A stretch of DNA of 8,188 nucleotides from CAKRHR01 sp964423195 (GTDB lineage Bacteria > Bacillota > Clostridia > Lachnospirales > Lachnospiraceae), in assembly GCA_964423195.1 (NCBI GenBank), contig CAYRDY010000089.1, positions 1 to 8,188 of the forward strand, read 5' to 3'. Position numbers and translations under genes: made by a program. Below, one piece after another: positions 1 through 5,136 of the stretch. The first letter of the stretch is position 1. Each line of letters opens with the position of its first letter. The notes below the pieces were generated by a model. It did not search any database and was not told where the DNA came from. It worked only from the letters and a program-made list of their open reading frames with translations.

Positions 1-84
1 ATTTTTTTCAACACAGGACTTTATTTTTGCAAGGATAGTATCAATTTCTTCCCGTGTATAATTCTGGTTGTAGTTTGGATTCAT
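1..84 (-). CDS. N-terminal fragment of an unidentified small protein
   Basis: An open frame starts with ATG at 84 and runs left off the window for 28 codons. It reads MNPNYNQNYTREEIDTILAK followed by IKSCVEKN: hydrophilic, with no signal peptide or membrane segment. The start is well supported: GGAGG (complement of 94-98) lies nine bases upstream of the ATG, and a near-consensus promoter lies just beyond it. By hand count the segment is about 31% GC, far below the neighbouring operon. From memory only, the N-terminus resembles small clostridial proteins annotated as toxin components of toxin-antitoxin pairs; I could not verify this and too little is visible to assign a function. The gene is certain as a translated start, but its identity is open. 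Confidence 0.7.
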   Translation of the reverse strand, partial: MNPNYNQNYTREEIDTILAKIKSCVEKN

Positions 85-104
85 AAAGTACTACCTCCAA
101 GGAT

Positions 105-133
105 ATAATACACAAAGCGGGTGTATCTGTCAA
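105..133 (-). promoter_or_regulatory. Near-consensus promoter with an operator-like dyad for the left-edge gene
   Basis: On the minus strand a perfect -35 TTGACA (complement of 128-133) is followed by a 17-base spacer and TATTAT as -10 (complement of 105-110). A perfect 6-bp inverted repeat, ATACAC at 108-113 and GTGTAT at 121-126 with a 7-base gap, fills the spacer and touches the -10. That is the usual place for a repressor site. The predicted start point (about 98-99) falls on or next to the GGAGG ribosome binding site, so the leader would be only about 14 bases. A third GTGTAT half-site lies inside the gene at 54-59. Promoter hexamers and dyad are seen; repression is inferred. Confidence 0.75.
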
Positions 134-180
134 GAGAAAATGCATCAATTAGTACATTAAATTGGCCGTTATTTTTTCTA

Positions 181-243
181 AAAATTTAGGGGTGACTAAA
201 GAAGTTAAAATCGCTTATCTGTCGGGTTCACCGAATAACGGTG
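181..243 (-). terminator. Possible weak termination region after the symporter gene
   Basis: Two short inverted repeats follow the symporter stop on the minus strand. The first is CACCG/CGGTG (229-233 with 239-243, 5-base loop), lying three bases past the stop codon and with no T-run after it. The second is a 5-bp A/T-rich stem (185-189 with 196-200, 6-base loop) followed at once by five T residues on the minus strand. Neither stem is strong, so termination here is only a candidate. Confidence 0.27.
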
Positions 244-245
244 CT

Positions 246-1775
246 TTATTCCTGCCGTTCATAATAGCGCTTTTCTCCCGTCTCCAGCGCCGCAAAAAAT
301 TCTCTGGAGTCATCTGGATCCTGGTGGGTCAGCAGGCTCACGACGACCATGCAGACTAAGGAACCCAGGAACCCGAAGGCGCCATACCAGTTTCCGCCCA
401 TGTCCCAGACAAAATAGGTCATCAATACGAGAACTGTGCCCACAATGGCGGCGACCACCGCCGCCTGCTTGGTCGCGCGTTTCCAGTAAATGCCGAGGAC
501 CAGGATCGGGAAGAGCGGCATGACCATGGCGATCGCGAACATGATCAGCGTGTAGATCAGTTCCGGCGGGCGGATCGCGAAAATAATGCTGATGATGCCG
601 ACCACGGCGATGACGATGCGCACAGACCAGAGCTGCCCGCGCTCGCTCAGCTTGATTTTGAACGTGTGGCGCAGCAGATCCTCGGAGATGATGGAGCCTG
701 TGACCAGCAAAAAAGAGTCAGCCGTGGAGATGCCGACGGCGATCGCGCCGATGAAAAAGCCGATCATCAGCAGGACTGCAAGGTGCGGGTGGATCCTATG
801 GATGACATTCTGGATCAGGTAAGGAATGATGTATTCCGTGTCCGAGGCGCCAAGTCCCGGCAGCAGGGCGACGCTCACCAGGCCGATGAGCATGGTGCCC
901 GTCCAGACGAAAGCCTGCAGGATCGGCGTCAGGATCATCAGCCGCCGCTGGGTGTGCAAATCGGAGCCGGAGTATCCGGAGCGGATAAAGACGTGCGGCA
1001 GCATCACGGTCCAGCCGATGGCGCAGCTGAACGGATAGCCGAATCTGGCACTGTAAGGCACCCAGCCGTCAGGCCCCGGATAGGAGAACCAGCTGTTGGT
1101 ATTTTCCCAGATGGATGAGAGCGCCGCAGGGAGCGAGCCGCCGAATCCGATGATCAGGCAGACGATCACGATCAGCCAGAGGATGCTGATATAGATCAGC
1201 CCCTGGATGGTATCGGTGATGGCGATGGATTTTAAGCCCCCGATCATCACATAGGCGATGATGGTCACGCCGACGATGATGACCACACTCTGATAGGAAA
1301 CCGCGCCGCCTGTGGCGATCTGCGCCGCGTTGGCGATGGCGATGAGGACACTGGCCACATAGGGAAATGAGGCGCTGAGGAAGATCAATGCCAGGATCAC
1401 GCGCAGCAGCGGACTCTTGAAACGGTCATCATAAAAATCCGCCGGGGTCGTGTAATGGCGGATGCTGTTGGCGATCCAGACTTTATTCATCACAAAATGG
1501 ACAATGACCGGAAACAGGCAGATATAGCTCAGCTCCGACGCCCAGTAGCCGATGCCGCCGCGGTAGTAGGCGCCCGGCCCGGCGAAAAAGACCCATGTGC
1601 TCATCAGAGAGGCGATGTAGGTCATGACCAAGATCGGCCATTTGATACTGCCGCCCGCCGTGGCGAATCCGCGGGCGTTTCTCTGTCTGGTGATGCGGCT
1701 GTCGATGACGGCGATCGCCAGCAGAAAAAAGAGGTAGATAGCGAAAGCGATCCAGATGATGGTTGAACTTAACAT
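246..1775 (-). CDS. SSS-family sodium/solute symporter
   Basis: A 509-residue integral membrane protein of the sodium:solute symporter family (TC 2.A.21), which typically has about 13 helices and 480-550 residues, so the length is full. It begins with a hydrophobic helix (residues 4-24). Family marks visible are STWVFFAGPGAYYRGGIGYW in the first helical hairpin, GGLKSIAITDTIQG near residues 178-191 (the usual GG-x(5)-TD-x(2)-Q signature), and GISTADSFLLVTGSIISEDL near 346-365, which corresponds to the Na+-site helix with its Ser/Thr pair. The C-terminal end is a short charged cytoplasmic tail ending KRYYERQE. Start: ATG at 1775 with GGGGG seven bases upstream; the gene overlaps the preceding small membrane-protein gene by 7 bases, implying translational coupling. 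The substrate cannot be read from sequence. Linkage to a MttB-type methyltransferase suggests a methylated amine, betaine or similar compound; this is inference. Family confidence is high. Confidence 0.93.
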   Translation of the reverse strand: MLSSTIIWIAFAIYLFFLLAIAVIDSRITRQRNARGFATAGGSIKWPILVMTYIASLMSTWVFFAGPGAYYRGGIGYWASELSYICLFPVIVHFVMNKVWIANSIRHYTTPADFYDDRFKSPLLRVILALIFLSASFPYVASVLIAIANAAQIATGGAVSYQSVVIIVGVTIIAYVMIGGLKSIAITDTIQGLIYISILWLIVIVCLIIGFGGSLPAALSSIWENTNSWFSYPGPDGWVPYSARFGYPFSCAIGWTVMLPHVFIRSGYSGSDLHTQRRLMILTPILQAFVWTGTMLIGLVSVALLPGLGASDTEYIIPYLIQNVIHRIHPHLAVLLMIGFFIGAIAVGISTADSFLLVTGSIISEDLLRHTFKIKLSERGQLWSVRIVIAVVGIISIIFAIRPPELIYTLIMFAIAMVMPLFPILVLGIYWKRATKQAAVVAAIVGTVLVLMTYFVWDMGGNWYGAFGFLGSLVCMVVVSLLTHQDPDDSREFFAALETGEKRYYERQE

Positions 1776-2140
1776 GTCATATCCCCCTTTTGGCTGTCGG
1801 AGGCCGTGCCGCCTTTGCCGGTAGCGGCGTGCTTCGCCTCGACCGTGTCTGCCGGCGCATCAGCATTATTTTCCACAACCGTGCCAGCCAGCGAATTGGC
1901 ATCGTTTATCGCTGTCGTGCCTGTCGGTTCCTCGGCACTATCCCTTAATTTATAAATTCGGAAAACTCTGAATAGTCCCACATAGATGACGACCCACAGC
2001 GGGATCAGAGTGATGGCGGCATGGATCAGCAGTCCAGGCGCGTCATTGTACTTGGGCACAAAGGGCAGGTTGTAGCCAACATAAAGAATAATGACCGCGG
2101 CCAGCCAAATTTTCTCGGTTTTCGTGATCTTCATCATCAT
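1769..2140 (-). CDS. Small two-helix membrane protein, likely symporter partner
   Basis: A 123-residue protein when started at the first of three consecutive ATG codons (2140, 2137, 2134); GGGGA lies 4-5 bases before the first and 7-8 before the second. An in-frame TTG at 2155 is possible but has no good ribosome binding site. Two hydrophobic segments are visible: IWLAAVIILYVGYNLPFVP (about residues 10-28) and a second from about 40 to 60 containing LLIHAAITLIPLWVVIYVG. They are followed by a basic patch (RVFRIYKLRD) and then about 60 hydrophilic residues rich in Ala, Thr, Asp and Ser. The two-helix part resembles in style the small proteins paired with SSS transporters (DUF997/YhdT next to PanF, DUF3311), but I cannot assign it to one of them. 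The last codons carry the ribosome binding site of the symporter gene, and the reading frames overlap by 7 bases. It probably forms a complex with or assists the symporter; this is inferred from gene order only. Confidence 0.82.
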   Translation of the reverse strand: MMMKITKTEKIWLAAVIILYVGYNLPFVPKYNDAPGLLIHAAITLIPLWVVIYVGLFRVFRIYKLRDSAEEPTGTTAINDANSLAGTVVENNADAPADTVEAKHAATGKGGTASDSQKGDMTC

Positions 2141-2179
2141 CAATCCCCACTTCAAAAAAGAATCATCATTGTTATATTC

Positions 2180-2233
2180 GCCTTTCTGCGAAAGGCACCA
2201 ATGGGGTTATGAAACAAATTATTTGTTTCAAAC
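2180..2233 (-). repeat. Two tandem hairpins between the methyltransferase and small membrane-protein genes
   Basis: The 102-base spacer after the methyltransferase stop contains two inverted repeats. The nearer one is TGAAACAAAT (2210-2219), one T, then its exact complement (2221-2230); it can extend by GTT/AAC (2206-2208 with 2231-2233) after one A-A mismatch. The second is GCCTTTC (2180-2186), a TGC loop, and GAAAGGC (2190-2196), a perfect 7-bp stem. Neither is directly followed by a T-run on the minus strand, so a strong terminator is unlikely. A role as mRNA stabiliser, processing site or partial attenuator is more plausible. On the plus strand the first hairpin is followed by seven T residues (2234-2240) and could act as a terminator for antisense transcription. 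Structure is seen; role is inferred. Confidence 0.6.
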
Positions 2234-2242
2234 TTTTTTTGC

Positions 2243-3685
2243 TCACGCGTCCTCGCTTAAATCGGCGCAGGCCTGGAGCGCAATCTGGTGAACCAGCTTT
2301 GCCCGCTCCGGCGGGAGAACACATGCTTTCGGCTCGGACATCAGCCGGTCGTAGGTCTCAAGCGCCCGGTCGAGCAGCGTCCTTGTCTCGTCCTGCGTGC
2401 CCTGCAGATGACCCTTAAAGAAGAGTTGCGGCCGGTGCATGCGGCTGTAATAGGCCAGCGTGTGGCTGCTCTGCAGATAGCCGTTCGCGTCATCTCCGGC
2501 GAGCAGTTCATCAAAGTCCGTTTCCGCGTCATTGACAGCCAGTCCCCTGCGCAGCCGTTTGGCGATGCCGAAGATTTCATTGTCGATGATGAGCTGGAGC
2601 GGGCTGATGGTCTTGGCCGTCTCAAGCTGTCCGGCGCCGCCCAGGACGCTTGCGTCGGACATCGCCATCATGTGGATGAGCGACGTGCGCTCGATCATAT
2701 TCTGACCGTCAAGTGTCAGGCTGTCCGTGCCCGTGCCGTAGGAGTGGCACGGGATGCCGTAGCCCTCTTCAAATGCCTGCATACAGATCAGTCGGCCGAA
2801 CGTGATCTCCGTGTTGGATTGAAGTGTGTAAGACGTCTGCATATCCATGGAAAAGAGCAGCGGGGTCGCGATGACGGGTAGCCCAGGGCAGAGGATCTGC
2901 AGCATCACGATCTGTGCCAGCACATCCGCGCAGGCCGCCAGAGCCGTCCCCTGAGCCGTGACCGGTGTGTTCGCGCCTGCGGCCGGCAGTGCGCATGGCT
3001 GCACCGGAATGCCCGCCTTTGCGCATTCGTACATGATCTCGGTGTCCATATATTTGAAATTCAGCACCGGCACGCTGCATGAGATAAAGCTGGCGATCGG
3101 CTTTTCGCGAAGTCTGTCCATACCCCCTGCCGCGGCGGCGCACATTTTGATGAGATATCGCGTGTTCTCGGCATCATAAGGCTGAATCCAGATGTGTTTT
3201 TTGGAATACATCAGGGCTTTTTCGAGTGCAAGGATGTCGATGGCCGAGCTCTGGATGCGCTCGTCACAGGCGGATGGCAGCGCCACATAGCTGATATTTT
3301 CAAGGGTGTTGGTCAGATGGTACCACTCCCTGAGGTCATCCAGAGTCACGAGATGTTTCTCACCGCGGGCGGGCAGGTAGTTTGGCGCCCCTGTGCAGGT
3401 TCTCGTGTAAAAACTGCCCTCCGGATGCGGGAATCGCAGATTGAAAGTTTCATCCTGCCCGTAGAGCGAAAACGACTTCGGGACATTTTGAATGGCCGTT
3501 CGGATGAGTGCTCTCGGAAAACGGATATGCGTACCCTCGACGATGCAGCCGGCCGCTTTTAGTTCCGCCGCCATCAGCGGGTGTTCGATCTGAATGCCTC
3601 GTTTCTCAAGGAGCTGCTCCATCCGATCCGTAAAAATAGATAATTCTTCATCTGACATGACATGATATTTGATTCTGCCGAGCAT
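2243..3685 (-). CDS. MttB-superfamily methyltransferase without pyrrolysine
   Basis: A 480-residue soluble protein matching the trimethylamine methyltransferase superfamily (COG5598). These enzymes move a methyl group from a methylated amine to the cobalt of a cognate corrinoid protein. The length is normal for the family. Recognisable blocks are PAAGANTPVTAQGTALA with the following ADVLAQIV (about residues 234-258), PGLPVIATPLLF, GTGTDSLTLDGQ (about 316-327), and GGAGQLETAKTISPLQLIID with the following NEIFG (from about 349). True MttB carries a UAG-encoded pyrrolysine; this frame has no amber codon and ends in TGA, placing it with the non-pyrrolysine group whose known members demethylate glycine betaine, proline betaine, carnitine or gamma-butyrobetaine. 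Several family positions look diverged (DSLTLDGQ where many homologues have DSKxPDxQ, from memory), so the substrate is unknown. Start: ATG at 3685 with GGAGG eight bases upstream. First gene of an operon with a small membrane protein and an SSS symporter. No corrinoid-protein gene is adjacent. Confidence 0.9.
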   Translation of the reverse strand: MLGRIKYHVMSDEELSIFTDRMEQLLEKRGIQIEHPLMAAELKAAGCIVEGTHIRFPRALIRTAIQNVPKSFSLYGQDETFNLRFPHPEGSFYTRTCTGAPNYLPARGEKHLVTLDDLREWYHLTNTLENISYVALPSACDERIQSSAIDILALEKALMYSKKHIWIQPYDAENTRYLIKMCAAAAGGMDRLREKPIASFISCSVPVLNFKYMDTEIMYECAKAGIPVQPCALPAAGANTPVTAQGTALAACADVLAQIVMLQILCPGLPVIATPLLFSMDMQTSYTLQSNTEITFGRLICMQAFEEGYGIPCHSYGTGTDSLTLDGQNMIERTSLIHMMAMSDASVLGGAGQLETAKTISPLQLIIDNEIFGIAKRLRRGLAVNDAETDFDELLAGDDANGYLQSSHTLAYYSRMHRPQLFFKGHLQGTQDETRTLLDRALETYDRLMSEPKACVLPPERAKLVHQIALQACADLSEDA

Positions 3686-3776
3686 GACAATGACCTCCGT
3701 AAAGAACGCAACAACAGGATATCGGAGCTGCCGGGTATTTCGCCCGCGATGCAGTTTCGATCTGTCAAGTGGTTAT

Positions 3777-3785
3777 AGTATATCA
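3777..3785 (-). promoter_or_regulatory. Candidate extended -10 promoter of the methyltransferase-symporter operon
   Basis: The minus strand reads TGATATACT (complement of 3777-3785), a good extended -10 element (TGn plus TATACT). The -35 position holds TAGCCA, a poor match, as expected for an extended -10 or activator-dependent promoter. The start would be near 3770, giving a leader of about 85 bases before the ATG at 3685. Two TTGACA sequences nearby (complements of 3764-3769 and 3813-3818) are at wrong spacings. In the leader, CTCCG (complement of 3723-3727) could pair with CGGAG of the ribosome binding site (3695-3699), but the stem is only 5 bp with a 23-base loop. Confidence 0.45.
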
Positions 3786-3820
3786 TTCTTTTGGCGGTTT
3801 GGCTATATTCTTTGTCAACG

Positions 3821-3835
3821 GATTTGCGGCAAATC
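3821..3835. promoter_or_regulatory. 15-bp palindrome upstream of the methyltransferase promoter
   Basis: GATTTGC at 3821-3827, a single G, then GCAAATC at 3829-3835 form a perfect 7-bp inverted repeat with a one-base centre. It sits about 50-65 bases upstream of the inferred start point (near 3770), where activators commonly bind, and the adjacent promoter lacks a good -35. No regulator gene is in the window, so the binding protein is unknown. The repeat is seen; the operator role is inferred. Confidence 0.4.
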
Positions 3836-3858
3836 TGTTAGAAATGTGCTATGGTGAG

Positions 3859-3888
3859 GGCCGCGGGAGGTGCTTCGGCATGGCGGCC
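3859..3888. repeat. GC-rich inverted repeat with an inner UUCG-type hairpin
   Basis: GGCCGC (3859-3864) and GCGGCC (3883-3888) are exact complements. Between them TGC-TTCG-GCA (3871-3880) forms a small hairpin with the exceptionally stable C(UUCG)G loop if the plus strand is transcribed. The two stems are separated by an asymmetric internal loop (6 and 2 bases). No coding region or clear plus-strand promoter accompanies it. It may be part of a structured RNA or a transcription barrier between cysK and the methyltransferase operon, or chance. Confidence 0.35.
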
Positions 3889-3891
3889 GGA

Positions 3892-3914
3892 GTTGTTACA
3901 CAGAAGATAACAAC
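3892..3914. repeat. GTTGTTA/TAACAAC dyad
   Basis: A perfect 7-bp inverted repeat: GTTGTTA at 3892-3898 and TAACAAC at 3908-3914, separated by nine bases. Its right arm abuts the foot of the 50-base hairpin (3914-3963), sharing one base. It could be an operator, or the T-rich tail of the cysK terminator read on the minus strand (TTGTTATCTTCT). I favour the second for the right arm; the symmetry is then partly incidental. Confidence 0.35.
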
Positions 3915-3963
3915 AGGGAGACCTTATCAAAATTCGATTTCGGATTTTGAAAAGGTCTCCCTG
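3914..3963 (-). terminator. Long 50-base hairpin, probable cysK terminator
   Basis: CAGGGAGACCTT (3914-3925) is the exact complement of AAGGTCTCCCTG (3952-3963). After one A-A mismatch (3926 with 3951) the stem continues for seven more pairs (3927-3933 with 3944-3950), a T-G wobble and two C/G pairs, closing on a 4-base loop (3937-3940): about 22 pairs in all. On the minus strand it begins 36 bases after the cysK stop and is followed by the T-rich TTGTTATCTTCT, consistent with intrinsic termination of cysK. On the plus strand the tail is not T-rich. The unusual length also fits an interspersed hairpin repeat. Confidence 0.65.
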
Positions 3964-3999
3964 CCTTGAAAAAATATCAATTTGAGAAGGTGAGTGTGC

Positions 4000-4932
4000 C
4001 TATTCGACAAACAGCGGGGTCGAATAATATCTGTCGCCGGAATCCGGCAGCAGAGCGACGATGGTTTTTCCCGCGTTTTCCGGGCGCTTTGCCAGGGCGA
4101 TGGCCGCGTGCAGGGCAGCGCCGGAGGATATACCGACAAGAATGCCCTCCTCCTTGGCAAGGAGCTTGCCGTCGGCAAACGCGTCATCATTCTCGACGGT
4201 GATGATCTCATCATAAATGCCTGTGTTGAGCACGGCAGGGACGAAACCTGCGCCGATACCCTGGATCTTGTGAGGACCACTCTTGCCCTGGGAGAGGACC
4301 GGTGAGCTTGCAGGCTCCACGGCGACGATCTTCACATCCGGTTTTCTCTCTTTCAGATACTCGCCGACACCGGTGAGCGTTCCGCCGGTGCCCACGCCGG
4401 CCACAAAGATGTCGACCTCGCCGTCGGTATCGTTCCAGATTTCAGGGCCGGTGGTTGCTTTATGTATGGCCGGATTGGCCGGATTGTCAAATTGTCCCGG
4501 TATAAAGCTGTTCGGAATCTCGGCGGCCAGTTCTTTTGCCTTTTCGATGGCGCCGGTCATGCCCCTGGCGCCCTCGGTGAGGACGATCTCTGCGCCGTAG
4601 GCCTTCAGAATATTCCTGCGCTCGACACTCATTGTCTCAGGCATCGTCAGAATCATCCGATAGCCCTTGACCGCGGCGATCGATGCCAGGCCGATGCCGG
4701 TATTGCCGGAGGTCGGCTCGATGATGACCGAGTCCGCCTTTAGGAGTCCTCTCTCCTCGGCATCCTCAATCATCGCTTTCGCGATCCTATCCTTCACACT
4801 GCCGGCCGGATTGAAATACTCAAGCTTCACCAGAAGTCTGGCGTTCAGGTTTAAATCTTTCTCAGTATTGGCAATCTCCACGAGCGGGGTCTTGCCGATC
4901 AGTTCCAGAGCGCCATGATAAATATTTGCCAT
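4000..4932 (-). CDS. cysK: Cysteine synthase A (O-acetylserine sulfhydrylase)
   Basis: A 310-residue cytosolic PLP enzyme that makes L-cysteine from O-acetylserine and sulfide, at the usual CysK length. Visible family features are PAGSVKDR with the PLP-binding Lys47; the substrate loop TSGNTG at 74-79; MPETMS at 97-102; GTGGT at 181-185, which holds the cofactor phosphate; GIGAGFVP at 225-232; GISSGAA at 267-273; and SGDRYYST near the C-terminus. This set distinguishes it from cystathionine beta-synthase-type homologues, and no extra regulatory domain is present. Start: ATG at 4932, with AGGAG nine bases upstream and a consensus promoter beyond. It stands alone, with no cysE, sulfate-assimilation or methionine gene next to it in the window, and is followed by a strong hairpin, so it is probably monocistronic. 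It ends with TAG at the normal C-terminus, so UAG works as a stop here. Functional assignment is secure. Confidence 0.96.
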   Translation of the reverse strand: MANIYHGALELIGKTPLVEIANTEKDLNLNARLLVKLEYFNPAGSVKDRIAKAMIEDAEERGLLKADSVIIEPTSGNTGIGLASIAAVKGYRMILTMPETMSVERRNILKAYGAEIVLTEGARGMTGAIEKAKELAAEIPNSFIPGQFDNPANPAIHKATTGPEIWNDTDGEVDIFVAGVGTGGTLTGVGEYLKERKPDVKIVAVEPASSPVLSQGKSGPHKIQGIGAGFVPAVLNTGIYDEIITVENDDAFADGKLLAKEEGILVGISSGAALHAAIALAKRPENAGKTIVALLPDSGDRYYSTPLFVE

Positions 4933-4943
4933 AATTAACCACT

Positions 4944-4959
4944 CCTATAATACCTATAA
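4944..4959. promoter_or_regulatory. Direct repeat in the cysK leader, possible regulator site
   Basis: CCTATAA occurs twice in the same orientation at 4944-4950 and 4953-4959, a 9-base period. It lies between the cysK promoter and start codon and overlaps the ribosome binding site region. In Firmicutes cysK is commonly repressed by the Rrf2-family regulator CymR, whose sites contain an A/T-rich CCTA-type half. The repeat only loosely recalls this, and a second inverted half-site is not evident, so the link is tentative. Confidence 0.25.
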
Positions 4960-4982
4960 GTTTAATATGTTTTACGGATTTT

Positions 4983-5011
4983 ATTATAATGCGCGTATGG
5001 GGGTTTGTCAA
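4983..5011 (-). promoter_or_regulatory. Perfect consensus promoter for cysK
   Basis: The minus strand carries exact TTGACA (complement of 5006-5011), a 17-base spacer and exact TATAAT (complement of 4983-4988). Transcription would start near 4976, leaving a leader of about 44 bases, which is too short for a T-box or SAM riboswitch. A fully consensus promoter implies strong basal expression held in check, if at all, by a repressor. Confidence 0.85.
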
Positions 5012-5055
5012 GAATAAAATGATATATTTTTCTCTGTCCAAAGAATAAAAACAGG

Positions 5056-5084
5056 TTGAACCACTTCGGTTTATATGGTAAAAT
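5056..5084 (+). promoter_or_regulatory. Promoter of the alpha-galactosidase gene
   Basis: TTGAAC (5056-5061), a 17-base spacer ending in TGG, and TAAAAT (5079-5084) form a good promoter with an extended -10. The start would be near 5091, giving a leader of about 46 bases. The upstream in-frame TTG at 5056 is therefore the -35 element and not a start codon. No clear operator dyad is visible around it. Confidence 0.7.
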
Positions 5085-5136
5085 GCGGGAGTATTCGTTG
5101 GGTGCAGCAGGGGAGAGGCAGCACAGGAGGAAAGCG

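Noticed and set aside
162..359. A short plus-strand frame (65 codons) at the left end.
   Set aside because: It overlaps the end of the symporter gene and has no convincing ribosome binding site or family resemblance.
2141..2155. TTG at 2155 as the start of the small membrane protein.
   Set aside because: GGGGA lies downstream of it and just before the ATG triplet run at 2134-2140, which fits those starts instead.
3915..3962. GGAGACCT in the hairpin resembles the core of the cobalamin riboswitch B12 box, tempting because the downstream gene belongs to a corrinoid-dependent family.
   Set aside because: The match is on both strands because it lies in the arms of a perfect stem. The other conserved aptamer elements are not seen, and an aptamer on the minus strand would have to overlap the end of cysK.
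3927..3999. Possible readthrough of the cysK TAG into the following frame as a pyrrolysine-type extension.
   Set aside because: CysK is complete at 310 residues, and the extension would run through the terminator hairpin with no recognisable protein sequence.
5056..5136. A 27-residue N-terminal extension of the alpha-galactosidase starting at TTG 5056.
   Set aside because: The TTG is the -35 hexamer of a good promoter, and ATG 5137 has AGGAGG at ideal spacing and starts at the normal GH36 N-terminus.
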